Source: G965197005 sp965197005
GTDB taxonomy: Bacteria; Pseudomonadota; Gammaproteobacteria; Pseudomonadales; Oceanobacteraceae
Assembly (NCBI GenBank): GCA_965197005.1
Contig: OZ239982.1
Coordinates: 1,364,001-1,428,000 of the forward strand
Direction of reading: 5' to 3'
Length of the DNA stretch: 64,000 nt
Of this stretch, positions 43,984 through 53,787 are shown one piece after another. Position 1 is the stretch's first letter. The number at the start of each line of letters is the position of its first letter. A program made the translations under genes and the position numbers. Below the pieces are notes generated by a model. That model made no database searches, had not been told where the DNA came from, and worked only from the letters and a program-made list of their open reading frames with translations.

Positions 43984-45351
43984 GTGTTTAAAAAAATCAT
44001 TCCCCTTATTTTTATTACTCTACTTTCCCCTTTAGCACAGGCAGTTTCTGAACTTAATCTTATTGTTGGCGAAAGCAATATGGTGCGTTTATCTGGCAAT
44101 GCAAAAACCATTTTTATTGCCAATCCAGAGATTGCAGACTACCAGCTACCTGCCAGTAAGACCTTGTTTTTATTTGCTAAAAAGCGTGGTACAACCAATT
44201 TATATGTATTAGATGACCGTCAGCGTTTACTCTATAGTCGGCGCATTATCGTCAAGGAAAACGTCAAAGATTTACAAAAAAAATTCCGACAAACCTTTCC
44301 TGATGAAAATATCAGCGTACATTTCCAAGGCGAACAACTGGTACTTAATGGCGTAACCAACTCTCCACAAAAAGCCTTAGCCGTAGTTAGCCTTGCAGAA
44401 GGCTATGTCAGTGACCCCAAAAAAGTCATTAACCATATCAACCTAGATATGCCGAAACAGGTACACATACGCCTACGTATTGCCGAGATTAAACGAGCAG
44501 AAAGCCACCGCTTAGGTATTCGTTGGGGAACCCTAATTGAGACAGGTGCAAACCAAAGTAGACTGGCTTTTAATCTTTTTGCCCTAGGCGCATTAACCGA
44601 TAGTGTACGCACACCAAACAACAATCATGCATCTAAAGATTTAACGGGCTTATTAGAGGCCATGTCTAAAGAAGGTGCCGCTAAGCTACTTGCCGAACCC
44701 AACCTAACCGCACTAACGGGAGAAACAGCCAGTTTTCATGCTGGAGGAGAATTTCCTTATATTGTCCCCCAAGGCGGACTGGCCAATACTTATAGTATAC
44801 AGTTTCGTAAATATGGTGTGCGCCTAGATATGCTGCCTATTATTTTAGACCGTGACCGTATTCGTCTAACAGTTAAACCTGAAGTGTCTACCTTAGGTAA
44901 CGCCGTTACCGTACGAGGAGGGGTAGATAGCATTCCCTCAGTGTTAGTAAGAAAAACCGAAAGTACCATTGAGCTGGCATCAGGTGAAACATTTGCACTT
45001 GCAGGGTTAATTCAAAGCAAAGATGTCACTGATGTAAATAAAGTCCCTTTTTTAGGCGACATTCCTATTTTAGGTGCATTATTTCGCAGCCAAGAATTTA
45101 AACGTGAAGAAACCGAACTGGTTATTTTAGTTACCGCCTACACCGTTAAACCTAAAAACATTAACGACTTTAAAACACCGCTAGATAACACACGCTCACC
45201 CACTGCGTTTGAACTGCTTTTATGGGGCGATCCTATGGGGATAAAGCAAGAAAAATACAAACCTCTAGGCTCGAACAAACAAAACTCACCAAATAGCAAG
45301 CACTCAACACCCAGCCGCTACATTTGGGGACGACCAGAATTTATTTATTAG
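43984..45351 (+). CDS. cpaC: CpaC/RcpA outer-membrane secretin
   Basis: A 455-residue type II/III secretin of the Tad type. It has a signal peptide (ending near AQAVSE), an N-terminal pilus-assembly domain (VGESNMVRLSGNAKTIFIANP), a BON-like segment and the secretin core LNLDMPKQVHIRLRIAEIKR, EGAAKLLAEPNLTALTGE and YGVRLDMLPIILDRDRIRL. It would form the outer-membrane pore for the pilus. The start is GTG at 43984 with AGGA eight bases upstream. Confidence 0.94.
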   Translation: MFKKIIPLIFITLLSPLAQAVSELNLIVGESNMVRLSGNAKTIFIANPEIADYQLPASKTLFLFAKKRGTTNLYVLDDRQRLLYSRRIIVKENVKDLQKKFRQTFPDENISVHFQGEQLVLNGVTNSPQKALAVVSLAEGYVSDPKKVINHINLDMPKQVHIRLRIAEIKRAESHRLGIRWGTLIETGANQSRLAFNLFALGALTDSVRTPNNNHASKDLTGLLEAMSKEGAAKLLAEPNLTALTGETASFHAGGEFPYIVPQGGLANTYSIQFRKYGVRLDMLPIILDRDRIRLTVKPEVSTLGNAVTVRGGVDSIPSVLVRKTESTIELASGETFALAGLIQSKDVTDVNKVPFLGDIPILGALFRSQEFKREETELVILVTAYTVKPKNINDFKTPLDNTRSPTAFELLLWGDPMGIKQEKYKPLGSNKQNSPNSKHSTPSRYIWGRPEFIY

Positions 45352-45358
45352 GATTAAT

Positions 45359-45964
45359 ATGAAAAAACGACTTAATTTGTTACTTATTTTACCTATGTGT
45401 CTGCTTAGCTTATCGGTATTTTCAGCACAAAAGGCGAATAGCGATAAGCCCCAAAAGCGCACACAAAGCATTCAAAAAAACATCGACTTTCCCTTAGGAG
45501 TTGCAGTTAAAAAGCGAGTATTTATGCTCGCCAACAACCCTAAAAACACACTGCTATTTGAACGCTTTTTAAAGCAAAGTAATTTAGAAAACAAAGCATT
45601 TTTGATTATTCCCGGTAGCACTCAAATGCCCTATCAGCATGTCCTTAATAATCTCAAAAGACATAACATAAACGACAGGCAAATTCAGGTACGCTTTGAC
45701 TTAAACCAAGCCAATGGTGTTAAAAAGCACCAACTAATGGTTAAAGTAGAAGAATTTACAGTGGTCACCAAAGGTTGCGATAGTAGTCAAATTGGCTGTG
45801 CGACACAAAGCAATTATTTGCTCATGCTAGACAATCCAAGAGAAATTTATCGTGCCAATAAATCACAGCACATTGATGCACGCTCAGTATTAAAAAAACT
45901 AGATAAGTTAGAAAAGAAACGCCCACAAATAGGCAATAATCAAGCAAATAACGGTGGAAATTAA
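45359..45964 (+). CDS. cpaD: CpaD/RcpB-like pilus protein
   Basis: A 201-residue exported protein in the position of cpaD/rcpB between secretin and TadZ genes. A signal peptide ends near VFSAQ. The motif SSQIGCATQSNYLLMLDNPREIY matches the hallmark of CpaD (GCA-Q-N-L-x-M-x-x-NP), though the rest is divergent and there is no lipobox Cys. CpaD is thought to link the secretin to the periplasm. Ribosome-binding site AGGA precedes the ATG. Confidence 0.75.
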   Translation: MKKRLNLLLILPMCLLSLSVFSAQKANSDKPQKRTQSIQKNIDFPLGVAVKKRVFMLANNPKNTLLFERFLKQSNLENKAFLIIPGSTQMPYQHVLNNLKRHNINDRQIQVRFDLNQANGVKKHQLMVKVEEFTVVTKGCDSSQIGCATQSNYLLMLDNPREIYRANKSQHIDARSVLKKLDKLEKKRPQIGNNQANNGGN

Positions 45965-45965
45965 T

Positions 45966-47195
45966 ATGCAACAAGAACCCTGGGCGAACAAAACCCAAGC
46001 CGTTGCCTTTAGCCAAGACACAGCATTAATCGAACAGCTACAACAGGCGGCATTAGGCGTTGCCTCTATGCACCTTGAAATTGTAATGGGTAACCTTGCT
46101 AGTGCCCAAGACAAATATCGTAATCAAACCTCACCGCAACTGCTTATTTTAGATTTAAGTTCAGAAACAGATCCCATTGATGCCTTGCGAGCATTAGCAG
46201 ATGTATGTTCACCTAATACCAAAGTATTAACCCTTGGTAGTAATAATGAACTGGCATTTTATCAACGTATTATCAAGCTAGGCGTTAATGATTATTTGCC
46301 CACACCAAGCAATGAAGAAACCTTGGTTGAACGGATACAAAGTGTTATTTCAGGACATTCCCAATACAATCACACACAAATTCGTGGGCGTAAAGGTCGT
46401 CAGCTTTTAATTAGCGGCGCAACCTCTGGTATTGGTTGTTCTTTAATTTGCGCCCAACTGGCACACCTACTAAGTGACAATATTGGCATGCACCTAGCCG
46501 TTATTGATACCGATATTCAAGCAGGTGCTTTAGATCTATATATGGGCGTAAAAAGCCAGTCAGGATTATTAGCCTTGCTTGAGCAGCCTGACAGAATTGA
46601 TGAATTGCTACTAGAACGTGCCAGTGTAAAAGTGGCAGAACGATTGCGCTTATTTAAAACGCAAAGTGCTCATTTTCATCAAAATTTACAACTCAAGCAA
46701 AAACAAATCCAACAATTTAGCCAGCTCTTATCTCCTCACTACAGTGCTATTTTATGGGAACTACCACACTTTTTACAGGCACAAGAAGTGGCCAATGAGC
46801 TGTATCAACAAGCAGATGACATTCTAATTGTACTGGAATGTTCGGTAGCAGGACTAAGAGACACCTTGCGTATTAAACAACATTTAGAAGCACAAAATTG
46901 TTTAGCAAAAGTACATTGGGTGGTTAATCAACATCGTGCAAAACAATATTCAAAAGTCCGCAAACAAGATTTAATTAGTCATGCTCAACTTCGAGAAACA
47001 CGGGTACTCGAACTGCCCTTTGATATTAAAGCGGCGAAAAGCAGTGATTTAGGCGAGCCATTAACCACTGGCAATCTATACAAAGCACTGAAACAGCTTG
47101 CGCATACTTGGATTGGTCATTATCAAGCCCCTCAAGCACATAATACCGTCTTACCACGCACCAAAGGTGCAAAAAAATGGCGAGGCATCTTTTAA
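45966..47195 (+). CDS. cpaE: TadZ/CpaE pilus localisation protein
   Basis: A 409-residue protein with a receiver-like N-terminal domain (LLILDLSSETDPIDALRALA, LGVNDYLPTP) and a MinD/ParA-like ATPase domain. The usual ATPase lysine motif reads ISGATSGIGCSLICAQLAHL, without the Lys, as is common in TadZ, and DTDIQAGALDLYMG follows. TadZ places the pilus machine in the cell. The start ATG lies one base after the cpaD stop. Its stop overlaps the cpaF start. Confidence 0.88.
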   Translation: MQQEPWANKTQAVAFSQDTALIEQLQQAALGVASMHLEIVMGNLASAQDKYRNQTSPQLLILDLSSETDPIDALRALADVCSPNTKVLTLGSNNELAFYQRIIKLGVNDYLPTPSNEETLVERIQSVISGHSQYNHTQIRGRKGRQLLISGATSGIGCSLICAQLAHLLSDNIGMHLAVIDTDIQAGALDLYMGVKSQSGLLALLEQPDRIDELLLERASVKVAERLRLFKTQSAHFHQNLQLKQKQIQQFSQLLSPHYSAILWELPHFLQAQEVANELYQQADDILIVLECSVAGLRDTLRIKQHLEAQNCLAKVHWVVNQHRAKQYSKVRKQDLISHAQLRETRVLELPFDIKAAKSSDLGEPLTTGNLYKALKQLAHTWIGHYQAPQAHNTVLPRTKGAKKWRGIF

Positions 47196-48652
47196 TGTTT
47201 GGGCGACGCAACCTACCACCTGAGACAACTCAAGAGACAACCGATGAAATACCAATCACTCATCATACAGCCAGTCTCAATGCAAACACTCAGAGGCATG
47301 CCGACCCCTTAGATTTATCCACAGTTGCAACCAAGACAACCGGTCTGTTTTATAGCCAACAAAAGTCCCATGGAGGAGAGCTACGCCAAGGTATGTCCCC
47401 CACCCTAAAAAGGCTGCGTATTGAATTATTAGAACGTATTGATGCCACACAGGTTTTAGGTCTTAGCCGCAACAAACTAGAGCAGTTAATTATTCAAGAA
47501 GGAGCAAGCCTTGCTACACAACTTAAACTGCCATTAACAAGCGATGATCAGCGCGCACTGGCGAAAGCCATGTTAGATGACATGTTAGGTATGGGGCCTA
47601 TTCAACCCCTGCTTAATGATGCCAGTGTTAGTGATATTTTGGTAAACGGTTATCAGCAGGTCTATGTTGAACGCTTTGGACAATTACAACTGACTGACAT
47701 TGAATTTTTTGATGAAGCCCATGTACGCCATATTGCTCGTCGAATTGCCGCTGAAGTTGGACGGCGCATTGATGAAAGCCACCCAATGGTTGATGCTCGC
47801 TTGCTTGATGGTAGCCGTGTTAATATCATCATTCCCCCTTTAGCACTAGATGGCACTAGCATTTCTATCCGTAAATTCAACCAGCAAGGATTTGATTTAG
47901 AGCGTTTGGTAGAGATGGGCTCACTGTCCCAAAATATGGCAAATTACCTAAAAATCATTACCAGAGTGCGTGCTAATGTACTCGTATCAGGAGGAACAGG
48001 TGCAGGTAAAACCTCATTACTAAACGCCATGTCCAAAAACATTCATGTTGATGAGCGGATAGTAACCATTGAAGATGCTGCCGAACTAATGTTTCAACAG
48101 CCCCATGTCGTGCGTTTGGAAACTCGCCCCGCTTCTCTTGAAGGCACAGGACAGATTGACCAACAGCAACTGTTAGTTAATGCACTACGTATGCGTCCAG
48201 ATCGTATTATTTTAGGCGAAGTTCGTTCTAAAGAAGCCTTTGACATGATGCAGGCTATGAATACAGGGCATGAAGGTTCAATGTCAAGCATTCACGCCAA
48301 CAACCCAACCGATGCCCTTGTGCGTTTAGAAAACTTACTGCTGATGAGTCAAGCCAATATGCCATTATCTGCCATTCGTCGGCAAATGGTCAGTGCCTTA
48401 GATGTCATCATTCAGGTTAACCGTATGCGTGATGGCAAGCGGCGCATTACTCGTATTATGGAAGTCAGCAGTATTGAAGGCGAGCAAATTCAAACTCAAG
48501 AAATGTTTGCCTATAAAGCCGATGACAACAACCCTCAAACGCCTGATTTTTATACCTCACCTACTCGTTCTGTACTAATGGAAAAAGCTGCCAGTTATCA
48601 ACTTCAAGATGCCCTAAGCCAATGTTTTAATGGGGAGAATAATGCTTCTTAA
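47195..48652 (+). CDS. cpaF: TadA/CpaF pilus assembly ATPase
   Basis: A 485-residue type II/IV secretion ATPase that powers Flp pilus extension. Walker A is VSGGTGAGKTSLLNAM, the Asp box DERIVTIEDAAELMF, Walker B RPDRIILGEVRSKEAFDM and the His box GSMSSIHANNP. The start is the ATG in the TadZ stop (TAATG), with AGG nine bases upstream. The N-terminal 70 residues are low in complexity. The end overlaps tadB by 11 bases. Confidence 0.95.
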   Translation: MFGRRNLPPETTQETTDEIPITHHTASLNANTQRHADPLDLSTVATKTTGLFYSQQKSHGGELRQGMSPTLKRLRIELLERIDATQVLGLSRNKLEQLIIQEGASLATQLKLPLTSDDQRALAKAMLDDMLGMGPIQPLLNDASVSDILVNGYQQVYVERFGQLQLTDIEFFDEAHVRHIARRIAAEVGRRIDESHPMVDARLLDGSRVNIIIPPLALDGTSISIRKFNQQGFDLERLVEMGSLSQNMANYLKIITRVRANVLVSGGTGAGKTSLLNAMSKNIHVDERIVTIEDAAELMFQQPHVVRLETRPASLEGTGQIDQQQLLVNALRMRPDRIILGEVRSKEAFDMMQAMNTGHEGSMSSIHANNPTDALVRLENLLLMSQANMPLSAIRRQMVSALDVIIQVNRMRDGKRRITRIMEVSSIEGEQIQTQEMFAYKADDNNPQTPDFYTSPTRSVLMEKAASYQLQDALSQCFNGENNAS

Positions 48653-49571
48653 CCTTATATTACTGGTCGTATTTGTCTGTGTGTTTATTATTGCGTATAA
48701 AAAACTCAAGCAACTACCTAGCAGTTCATATAAACTGACTCAACGTCTCAATGAGCTATCAAACCCCAATCAATACAAAAAGGGCTATGCTGTCCCTTTA
48801 TTTAAACAAACCATTGCCAAACATTACCTAGCTAACCTTAAGCTACAGATTGATGTTTATACAAAAAAAAGTGACCGTAGACGTTTGCTTATACAAGCAA
48901 TTTTAAGCGCAATACTCATCTCTGGCAGCCTTATCTGGTGGCTATCTAATTGGTATATACTGCTCGCACCACTCCTTGCCATTATCTTTTTTAGCCTATT
49001 GTTTATACGTCACAAACACCAATGGCAAGCCCAGTTTTTGGAAGACATGCCAGAGGCACTAGAACAAATGGCACGAGCACTATCGGCAGGCATGAGTTTA
49101 CTCCAAGCACTCATAGAAACCACAAAGCAACTTAACGACCCCATAAAACAAGAATTTAGCTGGATACTACAACGTCTCAATATTGGAGATACCGCCACCA
49201 GCGTATTTCATCAAGCCCCCAAGCGTGTAGCCATTTTGCAATATCAGTTTTTTTGCGTCTCTCTTTTATTAAACCAAGAAACAGGTGGACGTTTAGCACA
49301 GGTACTCAACCGCCAAAGTGAACAAATCAAAGCGCAAAAACGCAGTCAACAAAAATTATTTACCCTAACCAGTGAACCAAGACTCACCGCCAAAGTCGTT
49401 TCTGCCATTCCTTTTATCATGTTTTTAGCGCTATTTTGGCTAAATCCAGAACAAATTAACTTTTTAATACACAATGATAAAGGACAAAACATACTGACCT
49501 ATGTTATCACCAGTACCCTATCAGGCTTACTACTTATTCAAATTATGATTTACCGTGCTGGAGGGCGATAA
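48642..49571 (+). CDS. tadB: TadB inner-membrane platform protein
   Basis: A 309-residue GspF-like membrane protein with helices at the N-terminus, around residues 85-125 and at the C-terminus, and the T2SSF motif FLEDMPEALEQMARALSAGM. It works with TadC as the platform on which TadA acts. The start at 48642 has GGGGAG six bases upstream and lies inside cpaF. It shares one base with tadC. Confidence 0.92.
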   Translation: MLLNLILLVVFVCVFIIAYKKLKQLPSSSYKLTQRLNELSNPNQYKKGYAVPLFKQTIAKHYLANLKLQIDVYTKKSDRRRLLIQAILSAILISGSLIWWLSNWYILLAPLLAIIFFSLLFIRHKHQWQAQFLEDMPEALEQMARALSAGMSLLQALIETTKQLNDPIKQEFSWILQRLNIGDTATSVFHQAPKRVAILQYQFFCVSLLLNQETGGRLAQVLNRQSEQIKAQKRSQQKLFTLTSEPRLTAKVVSAIPFIMFLALFWLNPEQINFLIHNDKGQNILTYVITSTLSGLLLIQIMIYRAGGR

Positions 49572-50410
49572 TGTTAGCGATTATCTGCTTTATCTTTGCC
49601 CTACTTTTCGCTTTATTTGCCCTATATCAATACCTTGGTGAGCACCGTTTATATATTCGCTTGCGAGACATAAGCGAAAATGCGACCAACACCACCCCGA
49701 AAAAAAAATACTCATATCAAATACCTGTACCTGCGTCCTTAGAAAGCCTCACGCTCAATGCAGGGCTAGACGCACCTTGGGCAGCACAGGCCGTACTCAT
49801 CACAAAAATACTCTTAGCGATACTGGTTTTTGTCTTTTCTCTACCAGAAGAAGGAGCCTCTACTAGCCGTTATATTTTATCCGTTGTGTTTGCCATAGCA
49901 GCACAAATGCTGCCCGATTTATGGTTAAAGCAAAAAGCGCAAAATATGCTTTTACAATTACGAGCACAGCTACCAGAAGTCTTTGATTTATTAATTCTAT
50001 GCTTACAATCTGGTATGTCCTTAGATGCCGCATTACAGCGCATTGCCAAAGAAGTCCAAAGTTTAAATAAAAAACTGGCAAAAGAATTACAGATATTATG
50101 CCAAAAGTTGCCTGTTGTACCTGATCGCAATCAGGTTTTATCACATTTTGCTGACAGCCTGCCAATTAAAGAAACCCGCCAATTTATTAACCTAATTCAA
50201 CAAAGCGATGAATATGGCACCCCTTTAGTTGAGGGACTAAGAGACCTTGCCAACCACAGCCGCCAACTGTATGAACTAGAAATGGAAGAACGTCTTGGAC
50301 AACTACCTGCACGCATGACCATACCCATTATGTTATTCATTATTTTTCCCTTAATCGTCTTGCTTGCAGCACCTGCGCTCTATCGTTTAATTGATTATTT
50401 GGCGGCCTAA
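49571..50410 (+). CDS. tadC: TadC inner-membrane platform protein
   Basis: A 279-residue GspF-like membrane protein. The T2SSF motif is AQLPEVFDLLILCLQSGMSLDAAL and the C-terminal helix is IPIMLFIIFPLIVLLAAPAL. It is the partner of TadB. A GGAGG site stands seven bases before the ATG, which overlaps the tadB stop. Confidence 0.93.
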   Translation: MLAIICFIFALLFALFALYQYLGEHRLYIRLRDISENATNTTPKKKYSYQIPVPASLESLTLNAGLDAPWAAQAVLITKILLAILVFVFSLPEEGASTSRYILSVVFAIAAQMLPDLWLKQKAQNMLLQLRAQLPEVFDLLILCLQSGMSLDAALQRIAKEVQSLNKKLAKELQILCQKLPVVPDRNQVLSHFADSLPIKETRQFINLIQQSDEYGTPLVEGLRDLANHSRQLYELEMEERLGQLPARMTIPIMLFIIFPLIVLLAAPALYRLIDYLAA

Positions 50411-50412
50411 AT

Positions 50413-51156
50413 ATGCACTTTAAAAAACCTTATTTTATACTCATTATATTATTGCTATCAGGCTGTAGCAGTATGCATAAAAAATCAGAGCCCACCTATG
50501 ATGAACAATCTTTATATCGCATGGCTCAAAAAGCCGAACAATCTGGTTTTAAAGATACCGCACGAACTTTATATGAAAAGAACCTCACACAATATAATCA
50601 TCAAGATAGCCGCTTTGCTCTATTTTGGTTATATAGAGACTTAGGTAAAAAAGAGCAGCTTTATACAGTACTAGAAACACAAAAATGGCAAAATAAAGTA
50701 CAAAAGCAATGCGCCACAGCCATCTTAGCTATGGATAAAAAACAATGGCAAAAAGCATATCAACAACTTAACACACTCAATCTTGATAAGCCTAATATGT
50801 TACCTTGCCTGCAAGCGAAAGCCGTATTGCTTGATAAAATGCACAAACCCCAGCAAGCTCAAAAGCTGTACCTACGTTTATTACAGCAAGACCCCAAAAA
50901 TTTCTCTTTACGCTATAACCTAGCACTGTCTTTAATCAGCAGTAAACAAGCCTACAAAGTACCTGAACTCTTTGCCAATGAATGCCCAAATCCAACACAA
51001 AAAAGCTGCACCAAAAATATGCGACAAATCATTGCCCTCGCTTACGGACTAGACAATCAACCAGAAATGGCAAGACGCTATTTAAAAACAGGTCTCAATG
51101 AAAAACAAATTAAAGGACAGTTAGAACTTTACCAAAAACTAAGGCAAGTACCATGA
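50413..51156 (+). CDS. tadD: TadD TPR lipoprotein
   Basis: A 247-residue lipoprotein (lipobox LLSGC at residues 14-18) with TPR-like helical repeats, for example AEQSGFKDTARTLYEKNL, QQAQKLYLRLLQQDPKNFSL and PEMARRYLKTGL. TadD is needed for pilus assembly and probably helps place the secretin. Position after tadC fits. The stop overlaps tadE by four bases. Confidence 0.85.
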   Translation: MHFKKPYFILIILLLSGCSSMHKKSEPTYDEQSLYRMAQKAEQSGFKDTARTLYEKNLTQYNHQDSRFALFWLYRDLGKKEQLYTVLETQKWQNKVQKQCATAILAMDKKQWQKAYQQLNTLNLDKPNMLPCLQAKAVLLDKMHKPQQAQKLYLRLLQQDPKNFSLRYNLALSLISSKQAYKVPELFANECPNPTQKSCTKNMRQIIALAYGLDNQPEMARRYLKTGLNEKQIKGQLELYQKLRQVP

Positions 51157-51623
51157 ATTTATCCGCATCAAGAGATAAAATACAAGGTGTGAGTGCCTTA
51201 TCCTTAGCTATTTTGCTACCAATTATTTTAACCTTGCTTATTTTTGCCTTAGACATGACAAGAATGATGGTCGTTCGCTATATTTTAATCAATCAGGTGC
51301 AAGACATAGGAGAACAAGCACGCCTAGAGACCGCCATCAAATTTCAACAAAAAAATCTCAAAAATGACTGGCAACAAAATCAACAAGTCGGATTTTTACA
51401 TAAAGTAGCGTTAACATCATCACAATCGCAATACTTCACAAAACTAGAAGATTGGCTAACGCAGCCTAATGATGGCAACAAAACCCCCACTACAAAAACC
51501 TGCTGCATGCGTTTAAGTTTAACTTTTAGCACACCCTCATTAGCTCGCATGTTTAGTGATAAAAAAAACTGGCAGTTTACCCTTAACCGATTAATTTATT
51601 TTGAAGGGCAAACAACACCATGA
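51153..51623 (+). CDS. tadE: TadE-like pseudopilin or minor pilin
   Basis: A 156-residue protein with a short polar start (KIQGVSALSLAILLPIILTL) that resembles a TadE prepilin site, then one helix and a polar domain of about 110 residues. Glu at +5 is lacking, so processing is uncertain. It overlaps the genes on both sides by four bases (ATGA). Confidence 0.7.
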   Translation: MNLSASRDKIQGVSALSLAILLPIILTLLIFALDMTRMMVVRYILINQVQDIGEQARLETAIKFQQKNLKNDWQQNQQVGFLHKVALTSSQSQYFTKLEDWLTQPNDGNKTPTTKTCCMRLSLTFSTPSLARMFSDKKNWQFTLNRLIYFEGQTTP

Positions 51624-52138
51624 TAAGCACTTTACACAAACAGGCAGGTAACGCAGAAATAGAACTGATTGTATGGATACCCTTTAGCTTTTTCTTAATC
51701 TGGTTTCTGGTTGATTTAAATCTTTATATCCATACTCAAAATCAAGCTCAAATGCTGGCATCAGATATGGTTAAAATTCTCTCTAATGCCAACAAGCCAG
51801 AACTTGACAAAGCAGTCAACCAAGAACGCTGGTTAAACTTAGCCAAGTCACAGATACAGGATAACAACCTCAAAAAAAGTCTGGGACTTAATATTGGACT
51901 GTCTAGTAAAGACAATAAACAAAGCTGGCAGATGGGGAGCTGCCAAATAGAATCCGAGATTGAAACCACCCAAGCCTTATTCCCTAGCCCCAAACAGTAT
52001 GAAAAAGCACGCCATCTATGGTGGGTAAGTGTCTGCTTAAAGCCCAAAGGCACATTACTTAGCAACAGCATTGTCGCTGTTATATGGCCAGAAAATGTCA
52101 TCGCTAAAGCCGTTTTTTTAGCCCGAGGAAGCCTATGA
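51620..52138 (+). CDS. tadF: TadF-like minor pilin
   Basis: A 172-residue protein with a TadE/TadF-like N-terminal helix (AGNAEIELIVWIPFSFFLIW) carrying Glu residues close to the helix start, and a periplasmic domain with two Cys (GSCQIE and VCLKP) that may pair. Position between TadE and TadG supports the role. Confidence 0.7.
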   Translation: MISTLHKQAGNAEIELIVWIPFSFFLIWFLVDLNLYIHTQNQAQMLASDMVKILSNANKPELDKAVNQERWLNLAKSQIQDNNLKKSLGLNIGLSSKDNKQSWQMGSCQIESEIETTQALFPSPKQYEKARHLWWVSVCLKPKGTLLSNSIVAVIWPENVIAKAVFLARGSL

Positions 52139-53337
52139 CAAACATCAACCAACAAACAGGACAGGTTAGCTTTATTGCCTTACTAAGCCTGCCACTATTA
52201 TTACTATTGGGCTTAGGTGCGCTAGATGTTGGGCGTTGGGTATTAAACAAACAAAAAATCAACAACCTTGCCCAAGCCGCCGTATTAACCATTGCCCACA
52301 GGCAAGGTGCTTATCCAAATGGCGATATTCCTGAAGCAGATATGCAGAATTTTATTGAGCCTTTAAAAAGGCTATATTTCCCGAATAACAATAGCGTACA
52401 ACTTGAAGCAACCACCAGCACTGCTGGTTTATCTATTAATGCAAGCATCAATATAGACCCTTGGTACTTGCACCTTTTCTCCAGTAAATTTGCCAATATT
52501 CAAATTAACAAGCTAACCCAAGCCAGCTCTAAAGCAGACATCAGTGAATTAGAAATTGCCTTAGTCTTAGATATGTCCAGCTCCATGGGAGGCTCTTTAA
52601 GTAGCGGCTCTAACAACTCTAACCTTGCACAGGTACAAAAACTACTTCTGCAACTTATCAATACCTTTAATAAGCAGCAAAGCATTGCGCTTATTCCTTA
52701 TGATCGAGGCGTTTCTATTACCAATACGAAATGGTTTAATCAAAATAAAACCTGCGTCAATGCCTTTGAAGGACGCAATCCACAAAGCCAAGCAGCAGAA
52801 ATTATAAATCGGCTTTTTAGTATTACTCCAGAGCAATTTAGCATACAAACATACTACTCTTGCCCAAATGCACCTCTTGCGCCTCTAAGCCAAGACCGTG
52901 CGGCAGTTAAAACCATGATAGAAAATCTCCCCAACCCGGTAGGAGGAACAAACAGTGCCCCAGGCTTGCTTTGGGGTCTACGCACACTCCTACCCCTTTG
53001 GCGCGGCAAATGGAATAACCAAGACTTACCCAAAAAAGAGTCTAAAAAAATGCTTATTTTACTTACTGATGGTGCAGATATGACCTCAGATAGCCAATAT
53101 CTAGTTACAGCAGGCCTTTGTGATAGAGCTAGGCAAAAAAATATCAGTATGTGGTTTATTGGAATGGGATTATCTGGCTCTTTAAATGCTGGAGGCAATC
53201 ACTATTTTAACCGCTGTTTTAAACAACAATTTAAAACACCCAACGGCATACAAGACTTAACCCAAGCGATTGAGGAAATAGTCAACTCCTCAGCAGTTAA
53301 AGACATTCATTTACAAGTACCTAAGGAAACACCATGA
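52135..53337 (+). CDS. tadG: TadG-like protein with von Willebrand factor A domain
   Basis: A 400-residue protein with one N-terminal helix in a TadE/G-like segment (GQVSFIALLSLPLLLLLG) and a VWA domain starting near residue 135. The metal-ion adhesion motif DMSSS is intact at residues 146-150 (IALVLDMSSSMGGS), with LTDGADMTSD later. VWA TadG proteins are thought to anchor the pilus or to bind host or surface ligands. The stop overlaps the next gene by four bases. Confidence 0.88.
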   Translation: MTNINQQTGQVSFIALLSLPLLLLLGLGALDVGRWVLNKQKINNLAQAAVLTIAHRQGAYPNGDIPEADMQNFIEPLKRLYFPNNNSVQLEATTSTAGLSINASINIDPWYLHLFSSKFANIQINKLTQASSKADISELEIALVLDMSSSMGGSLSSGSNNSNLAQVQKLLLQLINTFNKQQSIALIPYDRGVSITNTKWFNQNKTCVNAFEGRNPQSQAAEIINRLFSITPEQFSIQTYYSCPNAPLAPLSQDRAAVKTMIENLPNPVGGTNSAPGLLWGLRTLLPLWRGKWNNQDLPKKESKKMLILLTDGADMTSDSQYLVTAGLCDRARQKNISMWFIGMGLSGSLNAGGNHYFNRCFKQQFKTPNGIQDLTQAIEEIVNSSAVKDIHLQVPKETP

Positions 53338-53786
53338 AAAAATTTTTATTCTTATTTATGCTCTATAGCTATAGTACCCAAGCGGAGGTTAAAATATTTT
53401 ATCCCGATATAACCCCCCCGCCAAAGCAACAGCCAAGCAATACTGAAGCACCTGTATTACAGCCTACAGATGAAAGGCAAACACCCGTGTTGCCAGAGGC
53501 GACAACAAAAAAGCGCACCACCGTAGCAACAGAGCCCAATTTACAAACAGAACTGCTGTCAGAGGAAGACAACACGCCTAAAGAGCCTGCTAAACCAGAT
53601 TGGTTTGAACGTACCTTAGGCATACCAGAAGTCAAACCTTGGGAAAAAGGCTACTTAGCAGAAAACGCATTAAGCCCTGAAGGTGCAATGCCTGCTATGA
53701 ATGAATTTCGCCAAAAAGTATTTATCTCTAAAGAAAATACCAATGGGGGTTATGGTATTAGTGGTTCTGGCTGTGGGTGTAACTAA
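53334..53786 (+). CDS. DUF4266-like protein with a long proline-rich leader region
   Basis: A 150-residue exported protein: signal peptide (cleavage near STQAEV), then about 75 residues rich in Pro, Thr and Glu, then a compact C-terminal module with VKPWEKGYLAENALSP, FISKENTNGGYGI and the final GSGCGCN. That module matches the DUF4266 pattern (PWErG-LA, S-KE, GG, GCGCN). Ordinary DUF4266 proteins are much shorter lipoproteins; here the lipobox is missing and the linker is added. The start overlaps tadG by four bases, and DUF3570 follows after one base. It may be secreted or modified at the C-terminal cysteines; unproven. Confidence 0.75.
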   Translation: MKKFLFLFMLYSYSTQAEVKIFYPDITPPPKQQPSNTEAPVLQPTDERQTPVLPEATTKKRTTVATEPNLQTELLSEEDNTPKEPAKPDWFERTLGIPEVKPWEKGYLAENALSPEGAMPAMNEFRQKVFISKENTNGGYGISGSGCGCN

Positions 53787-53787
53787 A

